From Lindgomyces ingoldianus (Eukaryota > Ascomycota > Dothideomycetes > Pleosporales > Lindgomycetaceae), in the NCBI RefSeq assembly GCF_010093535.1, contig NW_022985163.1, forward strand, positions 1,336,294 to 1,400,293: a DNA stretch of 64,000 nt, in the 5' to 3' direction. A model generated the notes under the pieces. It searched no databases. It was not told the origin of the DNA and was given only the letters and a program-made list of their open reading frames with translations. The position numbers were made by a program, and so were the translations under genes. The first letter of the stretch is position 1, and each line of letters begins with the position of its first letter. Shown here piece by piece: positions 23,025 to 34,790 of the stretch.

Positions 23025-25695
23025 ATGATGGACGGCGCGACGAACGCTACGAACGGCGCAACGCCCGCTGCAGCGAACTGCCTAGAAGAATTCTTCGACT
23101 TTGGCGAATTTGAACCCTTTAATAACAGCGATAGTACTGAGGGTACTACGGATCCTACACCTCTCCAGGAAGCATTCCCAGCCCTGGGTTCAGCCTCGTC
23201 CATAGACTGGAGGGATCCCAGTGTTGACCAACATCATCTCCTTGCCACCCTACCCTTTCATACTGTGCATGAAACCCCCAATACGAGCGTGAGATCCGAT
23301 CTAACCCCGGATCCCTTCAGTGACTTAAAAGTTCCATTTTGGCACTCGGCAGTGAGCCCTAACGATGATTTCGCTTTCGATCTCAACCAGTCGTGGCACC
23401 AAGGCGCTATTCCATACGACACCGGAGACCCTTCCGAAATGTCTATTTCGCCCCAGCATTTGCATTCTTTCATTCCTTCGAAAACCGAGATACTTCCATC
23501 AAAAACACGAGGCTTGTCTTCAACGAAATCCGCTAGGACCAACTCAGAGCAACCTATGTCAAGAAAGAGGAGGCCCAGATGTCGCATTCCATCCGGAACG
23601 AAGCGCGCTCTTGAATTTAAATTTGGATATAACCCGTATCCAAGCACTTCCGAGATAGAAGCGATCGCGAAAGAAACACAACTTGAACCTAAGCAGGTCC
23701 GGAACTGGTACAACAACACAAGAGCCCGCAAGCGTGGCCTAGGTGAGATATTTTGAATGTAATATGTCCTCTCTAAGGTACTGATTCCCCCCAGACGCTG
23801 CTAATTGCACTTCTGGACGGCCTCGTGATGACAAGCCATGTCTTACATCGAAGCTTTCGAAGGAAAGCCTTGAGGTGCTCTCTCGGGAGCTCGGAAATGA
23901 ACCACAATCAGCCAGTCCATCTCTAAAGCTGTACCTTGAGTCTTCGTATCCAGAAGAAGCCGCATCATTGTCAGACATTGAGGCCGCTCTTGAGAGTGGT
24001 CCTCCTCATCGGCTGGAAGTCCTAATGGACTCATCATCTGGTTCAAGGATTGGCAAATCAGCTTCCGTTATTACATCACTTACTTCCTCTGATGGATCTG
24101 CTCCAACCACCTATACATTATCGTCGATTGGAAGCAATGTATCGTCATTTGGCCGTGACCGCAGGCGCGGCCGAAGACGAATACCCTGGAGAACCTCACC
24201 TTACAACAAATCGAAGGCCACCGGCTCCCACGGTAGGAAATCAGATACGAAAACACCATTCTTCTGTACTTTTTGCCCGCGCGCTTTTCGTAGCAAGTAT
24301 GAATGGGTACGGCATGAGGATTCTGTCCACGCACTTCGAACGACGTGGATATGCTGCAATTCAAAGCAAGAGCGTTTGCAATTTTGTCCCTTCTGTGGCT
24401 GTGAACGGCCCGATGATTACCATCTAGCCCTTCATAGATACCAGCAATGCAGAAACAAGCCCGAGCAACAGCGGACATTTTATCGGCGAGATCATTTCGT
24501 TCAGCACCTTCATCACGTTCACTTCCCTAAGGCGAAGCATCCATCTGAGCAGGTTGGCTGCCAATCCCGAATGACGACAAATGGAGAAAATTCCTTCTAT
24601 GGGTGTAAAGCTCTGGCGATGACATGGCGTCAATTCGGTCACCCAATACGGCCCGAAGATCCTATGCTACATTGCGGCTTTTGTGGCACGAGACTGAGAG
24701 ACTGGAAAGAGCGCTGTGATCACGTTGCAAATCATTTTATATCTGGGGCAGTGGATCGATCGGTTTGGTGGCCCGAAAGATTAGCAACCCACCTCGAGAA
24801 TCTTTGTGTTCCTCAGACAGTTGGGCCTTTCCGGTGTCGATACTGTCTCAAGGTATTCACGAATAATGAGGCAATGAATAAGCACTCCCACTGCCGGGTT
24901 TGGTCCTGCCGCTTCCTACCAAGTTTCAACGACCTTGCATCAGAGAGCTCAGCGCCTCCTCTATGTCCGCACTTCCCCTCTCCGAAAGCCCACCACTGCC
25001 ATCTCTGTGGAGCTGGACACCAATCTGGGCATGTCGAACATGCTACCCAATATCACAAGTATCGAGAGTGTGAGCAGGAATTCTATGTTTTCAAGGAGGA
25101 ATTCTTACATCATTTACATACTTTTCATGGGGCGGCTCAGCCGCCTCTACTCCAGCATAGCCCAATCATAGAGCAACATTTCTCAAGAAACAAGGGCGGT
25201 TCGTTCGAAGCAATCGTCCTCGAGGAGATCCTCCGTGATTGCCGACAGACATCGCAAATACCACTTTTCGCTGACCCAATATCAAACGGGGCCTCTGCTA
25301 CCCCCTTTCCCCCCGCGGAACCACAATATCTTCCAAACGTATCGCCGGGAAGAAACAAAACCAGTCAAAGGTTCTCGGACTTCATCGATATTCCCGCAAA
25401 AGTGCGTCGACAGCGTTCCGTGAATTCCCCGCAGTCCAAGCCAGAATCCCAAGGCCCCCGGTTCTTCCGTTCTGATCCTTTTGTGCCATTTCTATCTATG
25501 CGTGTCTACTACTTGCGTAATGCGAGGCTGTGTAATCTATTTGCGGACGGGTCTTCGGTGCTAGAAGAAGTTCCGCAGAGTCATATTGCTTCGTTGGTGA
25601 TGAGCTCTGGGCTCGTCGGTTTGGCGGGAGTTCGGTGGCCGGTGGGGATGAAGAAGGATGAGAAGGGATTAGTGGAATTTGGGTTGGAAGAGTGA
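23025..25695 (+). CDS. Homeodomain + C2H2 zinc-finger transcription factor (paralogue 2)
   Basis: Two exons, 23025-23742 and 23795-25695, give 872 aa. The 52-nt intron (GTGAGA donor, TACTGAT branch, CCCAG acceptor) lies directly after the homeodomain; without it the frame stops at 23756. The homeodomain (about 183-240) has typical 60-residue spacing ('NPYPS', 'QVRNWYNNTRARKR'): W48, N51 and R53 are kept but position 49 is Tyr. C2H2 fingers lie near 395-420 ('CTFC...HEDSVH') and 530 ('CGFC...HVANH'). The end 'IASLVMSSGLVGLAG...GLVEFGLEE' matches paralogue 1, so the pair arose by duplication. The intron is absent from paralogue 1. MMDG allows a start at 23025 or 23028. Targets unknown. Confidence 0.88.
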
Positions 25696-27101
25696 TGTGG
25701 ATTTGTATGTATTGCAGATGGTAAGTGCAAGTTACTGCCTTTCAAAAGTCGAAGAAAAATACATGTCTTCGTCTAAAATCCTGCGGTTTGCCCCTTGTTG
25801 CCTACACTAAATTATACCGCTGCTTGAAACTATTAGTCAATAGTAAGTGGGCAGGAAAAAAAAATAAGTTTTAAATTATATGATAACTCGAAATCACAAA
25901 GCAAGCCCAATACGCTAGGTAGGCATGCAAAGAGCAGTAGTAAAGGCGCTCTTGGAAAACTATCTTGCGGAATGTAGCGCTGTAGTGACTGCGCTAGAGA
26001 GTCAACTAAAACAGAGCATATTTAACGAAGTTCGCGGAAGTCGTTGTGACTTCTTGAGTTAACTCAAGAAGATATAGAATCCAAAATCCCCTCCTCCCTG
26101 TATGTCGCAAGGAAACACCTCGACTTCGCAGTGACTTCAACGTATCCACACTAGCATTATATCTGCCAATAAATCCGCAGTCTTATGTATATGGAGCACT
26201 AGAGCTATATCACTAGTTTTGCTGGTAAGTTCACAAGCCCTTCCAGGGTCGAAACCAGCTTCGACACACTGATCCCACACTTCGAGATGCAGTCCAACCC
26301 ATAGCGATATCCGCTTTGTGGTGTAGAGCTATACCATTACGTCGCCCCTGAATCTCGCAATCCGTCGTTGTCGTCTCCGCTGACCGATGGATCGACCTGA
26401 TCGAGCCGACCACGTCCCCATGCTTTTCGAGTGCACTGGCCCCGATTCCTAGACCAAGCCGCAACAAGCTCTAGTCTTGGCTCGTCTAAACAGGATTGCG
26501 ATATAATAGGAAAGATATAAGTTAGAGCGCGGCGGCCCTAGGAGTCGAAGCCTGCGCTTCGGCAAGTGGGTTCATTAAGTCGGACAGCCAGACGACCAGC
26601 GGCTCCATGCATGAGTACTACAATCTTAGGGCGGTAGAGGTGTGCTTCAGTTTGACCTGTGAGGGCTGAGAGAAGTTTTTCGGCTGTTTATGTTCGTAAG
26701 GGATGAGTAAATTGCTAACAGAGCTATGATAGTGGCCATGCTTGGCAAGACCCTACACTATCTACAGCTGCATGCAGTACTCTTCTCTTTAGTCGTCACA
26801 ACAAACCATCGCCTCCAGCGCAAGATCATGGCAGGTGCGGGTCGGCCGTCCTCCCTGCTAGTGGTGGCAAAGTCTCACTACAGCCGATCCCCGACGCTGA
26901 CATATTAAACTAAAGTTACACATTCCCTATGTACTCTTAATGTACCTTCGTAGTTGTCCTGCAAGTGGCAGTATAGGACAGGTTACTGTCCTTGCTACAT
27001 CTCCTACACTAGAGAGGAATAGTTCTAGGAGCATGCTTGGGTAATAGGATGCTCTATACTATGCATGCGCTGGTATCTGCTGCTTGCCCTTTAATATAAA
27101 G
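25696..27101. other. Gene-poor region with no supported gene
   Basis: 1.4 kb of AT-leaning DNA after the TF pair. Short open frames (26231-26467 minus, 26726-26908 plus) show no domain or family resemblance. I see no clear transposon ends here. Confidence 0.5.
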
Positions 27102-29130
27102 TCAAAGCAGCTTCATGATGTTGCTGTTAATAAAAAGGAAAGCCAGGCAGTATACGCTAGTCAGGGTGTTGAGGTGCTCTCTCCCCAGCGCCTTCTCTCT
27201 TCCCTCCCGCACTCGCCAGTTTATGTCTTTGGCCGCATCGTACTTCCCATGATACCGTAGCACGCCCGCCAGGATGCTCACGCTGGTCAGGGTGTTAGGG
27301 TGCTCTTTCTCTAGCGACTTCTTATGTCCGTGTAGTACCTGCACAATTATTGCTTCTGCCTCCTCATATCTGTCAATTAACTGCAACAGCGTCGAAAAAT
27401 TGCCAACAGTTTTAAGGGTTTCAGGGTGCTCTTTTCTTCAGTGCCTTCTCTCTTCCCTCCAGCGCTTGCCAGTTCATCTCCTTGGCCGCCTCGTACTTCC
27501 CCTGATACTGCAGCACCAACGCTAGTTCACTCATGCTTGCTAGCGTGTCGGTGCTCTAGCCTAGGCATCCCAGCGTGGCCAACAGTACGTAGTACGTTAC
27601 GTTTGAGCTTTTTTCTGCCAGTAACTTCTCAATTTAGTAGTACTTTTGTACGTAAGCAGTGAATTAATTAGCAAGTACGTAACGTAACAGTAACTTCTTA
27701 AAATCCTTATACTTTTGTACTTTTCGCAAGAAGTTTTGTCGGTCTGGGTCAAAATTGTTCCAGGAGAAGCTTTTTGGCCTGGATAAAGTCCCCTAGAGTA
27801 GTTAATTCACTCTCTACAGCCCTATGACGTAACTAGTTCTTTTAGAGCTGCAGAGCCTTAATTATACAACCTGCTAAGCAGTTTCTATTAATTATAACTG
27901 TCCTCCTGCCTCTAGAGAAGGCTCTCTTACAGTTGCAGCTTGTTAAGGGTATACAGAGGAAATTAAGCGTGGGGTAGGAGTAACAACTAACTTTAAGCTA
28001 CTAAGTAAGAGGCGATTAGAATAGCAGGGATCCCTCCTTAGCTACAGAGAGGTCTCTAATGTAGCTGTTATAGTATTATTAAACGCTAGTAAAGTTAATT
28101 TTTATAGGGGGCCATTTAGCACACTAATTAGGCTACTGTGCTATAAAACACAGAGTTTTATCTAATTCTTACTCTAAAACGCAACCTTAAACAAAGCTCC
28201 CAACGCGATGGCTAATAGGGTCTAAAAACAGGAGGGAAATCTCCCAAAATATGACCTCTCTGACCCGTACTACGGGACGTACTTGGCAATTCACTGTACA
28301 AAAGTTACGTCTCACATTTTGACTACTTTTGTACGCCTCACGTGATTACTACGTTCACGTAGTTACGTTACGTACTACGGACTGTTGGCCACGCTGAGGC
28401 ATCCTGTGTCTTACTACTATTGGAAACTAAGTAAGTTCTGCTGCTACAGTACACTTACCTATCTATAGCAGATACTACCCTGTGTTGCTTGCAATACGTG
28501 CTCTATCTACTGCTGCCTTGGACTCCTCTTCTACGTACCCAAGCACCTTTCTTAAGTGTGGAAGGAGCGTTTAGCAAGCCGTCTATGTCTTGTATTGCCT
28601 GCTCGGAAAAGCGGCTGCTATGATCCGCAATGCTGCCTTCTGCTACCTGCCTACTTGCCTGTATAGCTCTAGCTACTTCCTTGTTGCTAGCTGTACTAGC
28701 CCGTGCATCTCGAATAGATTATTCCCGACCTGCTGCTCTGGCTGCCTCGTGCTCTGAGACTGGATTAGAGAGAAGTTTATCAACGGCGCTACTGCGTCCT
28801 TGAACTGCAGCCTGCTCCTGCCACCGTACACTATTTGCTCTGGAACCCTATGCCTGTCGAACATGGCTATGAGCGACAGCAACTCTGCATCCTTGGGCTT
28901 GGTCGTTCGGATCTGATTCAAACGACATCTACCAAGTCGTGATGACCGCATTAGACATGCTGTTATCCCGCCGTAAGTCTCTTACCTCCTTGCTGTTGAG
29001 GAGAGACGCTTGGTTCTCCTCGCTCTCGCGGAACAGCTCGAGGTAGGCCGAGATGGTGATCCGCTCTCTGACGACCATGTACGCCGCTGCGTGCGTGACC
29101 GCGAGCTACGCTGCCTTACTAGCAACAACG
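27102..29130 (-). pseudogene. Degraded NLR: NB-ARC C-terminal part plus TPR repeats
   Basis: Relic of a fungal NOD-like receptor (NB-ARC ATPase with kinesin-light-chain-type TPRs; this class is linked to non-self recognition). Going down the minus strand: 'RERITISAYLELFRE' and 'SNAVITTW' near 29060-28960, a winged-helix-like segment 'AELLSLIAMFDRHRVPEQ' and 'FEMHGLVQLATRK' (28900-28680), a helical linker with stops, then TPR units ('LALVLQYQGKYEAAKEMNWQALEGREKAL', 'HPNTLTSVSILAGVLRYHGKY') at 27540-27110. It is broken by several stops, many at expected Trp codons, by frameshifts (one near 28930), and by an 802-bp inserted element at 27583-28384. The ATP-binding part is not recognisable. Not functional. 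Confidence 0.8.
27583..28384. mobile_element. hAT-like non-autonomous element inserted in the NLR relic
   Basis: Terminal inverted repeats CAGTACGTAGTACGTTACGT (left, at 27583) and, reading inward from 28384, CAGTCCGTAGTACGTAACGT. The 8-bp flanks GTGGCCAA (27575-27582) and TTGGCCAC (28385-28392) agree at 6 of 8 positions and look like a decayed 8-bp target duplication, the hAT hallmark. No transposase is present. It separates the NB-ARC and TPR halves of the relic. Because the flank core TGGCCA is itself palindromic, the exact ends are slightly uncertain. Confidence 0.65.
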
Positions 29131-29582
29131 TTGAGTACTAATCTGGCCTATATGGACGTGGAGTAGCAATAGTAATAGCAAGAGCTAAGGGCTTTAACAC
29201 ATTTGCCGTCTTCAGGTGTTGCCATAGGTAAAGCCCCACCAAAAACTCAGCACCAAAAAACTATCGCAAGATCGCTATTATAGCTAGCTCTACAGCCTCA
29301 CAGGAGATCCCTAAGTGCTAGGCGGTTTAGTCAGGCTGCAATCAAATGAATCAGTTTTCCCTAGCTCGATTGAATTGCTTGTAAAAATATGTGGGCGACG
29401 GATTGACCGATTGAGTTGCAGTTTATAGGAAAATCTAGTTACAAAATTGCAAACTGATTGATTGATCCCAAGTCTGCCAAAAAAAGTCCACATCTCGCGA
29501 CGACTAGACCTCTAGTATCCAGCCCAGCGACCTGCCATCGCTGCGTACGAACTTCTCCCCGCCCAAATCAGTAGCATTAGCA
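29131..29582. other. Gene-poor stretch upstream of NLR relic
   Basis: Probably includes the eroded N-terminal half of the NLR relic (minus strand), but I cannot align it. No other structure seen. Confidence 0.4.
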
Positions 29583-30235
29583 ATGCCCACCTCACACACA
29601 ACTCCTCGTCACCTGCGCCAGCGCAATCGTGCTCCGACAAGCACTCCGAGCACGCCAAACCGGCACACGAACCCACCCTCCCCCCGGATTAAAGCTGTGG
29701 CAGAAAACTCAATCTCCGATGTCTCGCCCATGACGCTCCTATCCACACCACCTCGATCAGCGCTGTCCTCCCTAAGTCCAAGTCCCTCTCGGGACCGTGA
29801 CCCTCACCCTTGAGCCAGGATTCGGAAACCAACATCAACATCAACATCGACACCGACATCCGCACCACCACCACCACCACCACCACAAACCACCGGACAA
29901 CAGGCCATTCCAACCGAAAACGAGGGGATCAGCGCCAACCCCGAACGCAGCACACCACCCCCAGAATCAAACTTCTAACCTGCCCCACCTGTCTTAAAAC
30001 CTCACTCCGCATCGTCTCTTCCACTACCCACCTCGATGGCACACTCTCTCATCCATGCCACATGTGCAGTTCCTGTTTCGCGGATTTTGTGGAGAAAGAG
30101 CGACGTTTTCGCCAGAAACGGGGATTCATCAGTTTTCCACGGTTGATGGAGGATCGGGGCGAAGGTGAAGGCCAAAAGGAGGGTAACGTACCGGGAATGG
30201 GTAAACACTTAACGGAGCACAGGAATGCGAGTTAG
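29583..30235 (+). other. Low-complexity ORFs with a possible zinc-binding Cys cluster
   Basis: An ATG-started frame (29583-29813, 76 aa, Ser/Thr/Pro-rich) is followed by a second frame without its own ATG (29810-30235). The second contains 'CPTC' and, about 27 residues on, 'CHMCSSC', a spacing compatible with a zinc ribbon, then basic residues. A CAC-trinucleotide run (29863-29886) lies between. I could not find a convincing intron joining the two frames. It may be a small unrecognised gene or a relic; I give no function. Confidence 0.25.
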
Positions 30236-30755
30236 GGTTTTGAGGGGGAGGGCGATGGGGCTTTTCATGATGGGAGGATGAGAGGACGCTTGAGGGATCA
30301 GAGCGAGGCGAGTACGGATAGGAGTTGCAGTGATATAGAGAGGGGGGTGGGAGTGTAGGATGCTGGAGTATTTGGAGGAGGAATCGTCTTTGGCTGAGTG
30401 AGGGAAGGAGGAAAGAGGATTGGAGGTGCTGCCGTTAATTATTATGGCAGTAAGCTGCATTAGAGCAGCTCCTGCCAATCCTCCGCCCATAACGGCTGTA
30501 TGGCAAGGAGCAGGAACACTCGTAGAAATAGGCTTACAGCGCTCAAAGCAGTCAAGCTGGGGTTTTGGTAAATACTTGCAGGGCAATGTGTCCTGCTTAA
30601 TGCTGCTGCGGTGCTTAGACACCGCTGCCTGAGTCTCGGATACTAAACACATAACATATCAGGCAGCTAGTCGCATTTAATAGACCTACGCCACTGTGCA
30701 GCGTAAATATATCTGAATTTGTGCAATATATGCTCATTCCACGTCAAACTAATTA
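30236..30755. other. Intergenic, no supported gene
   Basis: A 147-aa minus-strand frame (30209-30652) reads plausible amino acids but matches nothing I recognise and overlaps low-complexity DNA. Left unannotated. Confidence 0.4.
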
Positions 30756-31767
30756 TTAGTCGCTGGATCCGGGCAAGTTGTTGTCCTGCCAAGGTACAAT
30801 AGCCGATCGGGAAAGAGCCCCACCCTTTTCTTTAAACTCGGTTTCCTCCATCATTCTTCTTTCAACCCATTCCTTGCTTTCGTGTTTTGGTTTCGACTCC
30901 CCTTTCCGCGCTCCGAGATGCAGTGTCCGGAGCCAACAATGTCGGTAAGAGGAAGATGTCTTAGCCGACTCAATTGCAGCCACCTTTCCGATGGGTGACT
31001 GTCCTTCTCGCTCTTGGTTGCCAAACTTGAGACTGTCCGGTCTCGTTAGTAGCATTGTGTTTGAGCCGAGCGTCTTTTCTCAGGAATTTAGGTTCGCTAG
31101 TAGCTTCTTCGACCATCAGAGTTTGGTTGTGCTATCCATCTTTCTCATCATCTGGATACTGGGGTACGTTTTTGCGGCGCGGGTACACCGCGCAACACGC
31201 AAGCCCGATAGCCACAGACCATGGAACGTTGGTCAAAAGTACGCTACTCAATGGAGCGCATTCAACGACACCCAGTATGATTGAAACGAGGATGCCATAG
31301 GAAAGGAAGATCGCATGGCGTCGTCTGCCATCAGATACCTCCAATGTTATGGATAGCGCCAAAGCGACGATCATCCATCCGGCGAAGACGGTCAAGGGCG
31401 ACGGATTGAAAAGACTTTCTGAGATGTGAGTGTCGTTCCGCCCTAGTCGGAGAATGCTTTGGAAGCCTCGCTAATGGGACTCTCAGTGTGATTCCCAACG
31501 TGGACTGTATCAAGGACTAACCACGATGCCTTTCTGCAGCATCCAGAATATCCTGGAGGAGGGAACTGCTGTTGAACCCCCGCACTGCCTTATACAGGCA
31601 CCCAGAATCTTGACACCGCTTCCTGTTGCGCTGGAGATGCCATTCTCATGCCCCGGTATTCTTTGACTAGCACTTCGAAGATCGTATTGAGTTGACAAGA
31701 CTGCAGTACAGAGGGAGACGGCAGCAGCTATAGAATCAGGAAGCCAGTCCATGGCATGAAAGTTCAT
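30756..31767 (-). CDS. Small multi-span membrane protein, unknown function
   Basis: I do not recognise the family. Proposed exons are 31522-31767, 31160-31470 and 30756-31032, giving 277 aa. Intron 1 (51 nt, GTTAGT donor, CATTAG acceptor) is needed to pass a stop and joins '..MLQKGIV' to 'RGFQSIL..'. Intron 2 (127 nt, GTATCC donor, CTAAC branch, GACAG acceptor) is less certain; without it the protein ends at 31132. Exon 2 carries three hydrophobic stretches ('LTVFAGWMIVALALSI', 'FLSYGILVSIILGVV', 'VPWSVAIGLACCAVY'), likely membrane spans. The C-terminal exon is polar and charged. It is divergent from the Est1-type gene with 476 bp between starts, so the two may be co-regulated. Confidence 0.55.
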
Positions 31768-32243
31768 CGTCTATCGTCAAATACGGTTCGTCCTGGTTCG
31801 TCCTAGATCTCGTCACCATGTCAGCCCAATCTGTTCTCAAGGCATCCACGTTCGACCCTCGTTGTAGCATCAGGGCGACTTACGGGGCGATTTCACTATG
31901 CAACCATCAGCCAAAAGTTCGTGAAGATGTGCTGGAGTATTGTTTGAGATAGGAACTGCCTCTGTCAAGTCGGGGAAGGTGACGAGGAATGAATGTTGAG
32001 GTTGAGAGCTGCGGCTGAAAGAGCGGGGCTGGGGCAGCGCCACGTCAGTGGCAGTTCAGGCGTCTAACGCAACGACAGACCTCCTCGCACCTCACCACCC
32101 AACCTTTGTGGATCCTCCAGCTACAATCTTGCTCTCAAATACTTCCTACCCGCCCTCCTGGTTTGCGTCTCTCTGTTCTCTTCGCGCGATCCTCTCGTCA
32201 ACAAACAGGCTCGGTGATGCTCAGCTGAGGCTGTACGCTGAAG
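31768..32243. promoter_or_regulatory. Divergent promoter, membrane protein / Est1-type gene
   Basis: 476 bp between two divergent ATGs. A repeated ggttcgtcct phrase (about 31784-31805) is visible. No TATA box stands out. Confidence 0.45.
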
Positions 32244-34790
32244 ATGACTTCCATCGGCGGAATGGGGAGCCAGGCTATCGACATCAACACTAGATACATC
32301 AATGCATTAAGAACACAATCGAAAAGGTCAGAGACAGGCCTAAGGAGAGATTTCCTCACTTTTGGTTCTGTTACTGACACATCCGAATCCAGACCTCGAG
32401 ATGTTCGACCCGACCTTGCACACTCCGAATGGAGTGTAGAGTACACCCAAACACCACCGTCTCCTCGACCTACCACTGTCAGTCCTCAATATTCCCAGAC
32501 ACACTCCGTGAAACCCCCGAAACCCACCAGACAACCGGGGCTCTTGGAACTTCAAAGATACGACCCACGATATCCTGGCTTGCTTCTTCAGCCAGATTCC
32601 AGGCCAATAAGCCAGGAGCAGTTGGCCTCCGAAGTCAAGAGCATCTACGCAGGGTTGACAATGGTGGAGACCAAGTGTGTACATGTTGACCGTGCACAAG
32701 TCCAAGCCGCGGCTGATTCGAACGAATCCAAGCTTGGTCCAGACCATTGGCAAGCTCTGATAGCCCTTCACAGAACTCTCCTCCATGAGCATCACGACTT
32801 CTTCCTCGCATCCCAGCATCCCTCGGCCAGCCCGGCTCTTCGACGACTTGCGACAAAGTATTCCATGCCTGCACGTATGTGGAAGCATGGAATCCACTCA
32901 TTCCTGGAGCTTCTCCGTCGGCGCCTGCCAGAGTCGATCGACTATATGCTGGCCTTTATCTACCTTGCTTATCAAATGATGGCCCTTTTGTACGAAACAG
33001 TACCAGCTTTCGAGGATACGTGGATTGAGTGCCTCGGTGATTTGGGTCGGTATCGGATGGCCGTTGAGGATGAAGATTTGCGAGATAGGGAGACTTGGGT
33101 AAGTTCCGATATCCTTTCCTTCGCCGTATCAAGAGCCCGTCAGTGAGCAATATCGAAGCCATTTAGTTGTTAGCACCTGACACTTTAGGATGCTAACTTG
33201 ATGGACAATTTCCAGGCCGGTGCCCGCTCTTGGTATTCCAAGGCAGCGGATAAGAATCCCACTGTTGGCCGTCTCTACCACCATCTTGCTATCCTGGCAA
33301 GGCCAAACGCTCTTCAACAGCTTTACTACTACGCTCGTTCCTTAACCTGTGTGAAACCTTTCCCAAGCGCACGGGAATCTATCTTCACTCTCCTGGATCC
33401 TATATTGGGTCGTCAAACAGCGGCGTCCAACGCTCACGCTCTGCCGATCGACACAAGTTTTATCCAGGCCTATGGAGTGTTGTTTAAGAAATTGACTCCC
33501 GAGAAATTCGGAGATGCCATGGTCCAATTCCAATCACAACTCGACTCTCATATAGGTAGAGTGACTGCCAAGTGGAAAGAGCAGGGTGTGTATATCGCTG
33601 TCACGAATATCTCTGGTCTTTTCGACTACGGGGCAAATAACAGTATCCTTCGGCTCCTGCTGGAACGGCATAGCGTCTCCCAACAGAGAGGGCTTCCAAA
33701 AGAACATAGCCATCGTCCACCACCAGCCTCAGATTTCGATTTCAGGCTATCCAAAGCCTTGACCTTGACCATGTCAACCCTTAGCATGGTTTTACGACGC
33801 ATTGGGGAGAAGCACGTACTGCCTCATGTTCATGTCCTCCTCGCTTTCATGTCCTCCTTCACCAGCCCCATCATCAACCTGTCAAAGTGTTTTTCAGTTT
33901 GTCCAAGCATCATCACTCTAATGAGCGGCCTCTCCATGCTACCAACTGCAACTGCATTACCTCTCCTCGCCCACCAGGCTCCCCCTGCCGAAGAGAAAAG
34001 GACCACATACTCAGATGATTCTATCGGCGATTGGATCATCTCTAGCGCCGTTCTGGTGTACTTGGTCATAGCGTATTGGCTTGATCCGAAGACCAGAAAG
34101 CTTTCCCTCGCGGGGAGTGTCATATCGGCCACCTTCTGGGTTGCCATGGTCTCGGAAGGCGATCGCCCCGAATTTCCTTCAAAATATCGCTGGAAGTAAG
34201 TGGGATATCAGTTTTGTTTCAGTGCAAAGGGGTATCACACCACTGGCATACGAGAGCCCTTGGCTTTCGGTACAGTCCATGTTACCACTACTGTGTGGTA
34301 CCTCAACGAATACGCTGACATGGCTCGCAGTATCCTGAAAACTTGGGCAGCAACGACAGTCGCCCTGACCTGCCAGGCTATTAAATCGTCAACCGAGACG
34401 GCCAACCGCGGAATCCCAGCGCAGCCGAATTCATCCTGCAGCGAGTCCATCACACACAGGTTTCTGTTCCAACTCTTTGCCGTGTTTGCCTTGATCCAGG
34501 TGACTGGAATGGCAATTCAGAGCTTTGAAAACGGCAGCTTCCTGAATGCAGTCCCTCCATGTCTCTCCATTGCCGTTTTGATCACGTCAAGACTCAACCA
34601 GAAACATACCCAACATCCTAGGGTCGCCACCGATTGTGCGCCTAGCGATCCTGTGCCTGCAGACTCACCTCCAAATTCAAATCGAGCGAGGCCGTCTCCT
34701 CAGGAGCCCGCGAATGCTTCTCTTCCCAATCCGAGCCACTTTGCGTTGACCGAAGACGATGCCGATCTCGACTCTCTGGCCGGTAGTTAA
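32244..34790 (+). CDS. Est1-type DNA/RNA-binding domain protein with C-terminal membrane spans
   Basis: Exon 1 is 32244-33098. A 117-nt intron follows (GTAAGT donor after '..DRETW', GCTAAC branch, TTCCAG acceptor). Exon 2 starts at 33216. The N-terminal half (about residues 130-345) has the Est1/SMG5-7-type 14-3-3-like helical region: 'HWQALIALHRTLLHEHHDF', 'RMWKHGIHSFLELLRRRLP', 'ECLGDLGRYRMAVED', 'RLYHHLAILARPNALQQL'. Hydrophobic segments follow, suggesting membrane anchoring. An in-frame TAA at 34197-34199 would end the protein at 612 aa. The same frame stays open to 34790, and removing a 27-nt GT-AG interval (34196-34222) gives 800 aa with two more hydrophobic segments. Either the gene is truncated or this is an ultrashort intron. 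Est1-type proteins act in telomere maintenance and mRNA decay; the role of this membrane-linked fungal form is unknown. Confidence 0.72.

Noticed and set aside
30209..30652. 147-aa minus-strand frame
   Set aside because: No recognisable domain, biased composition and no promoter or splice context.
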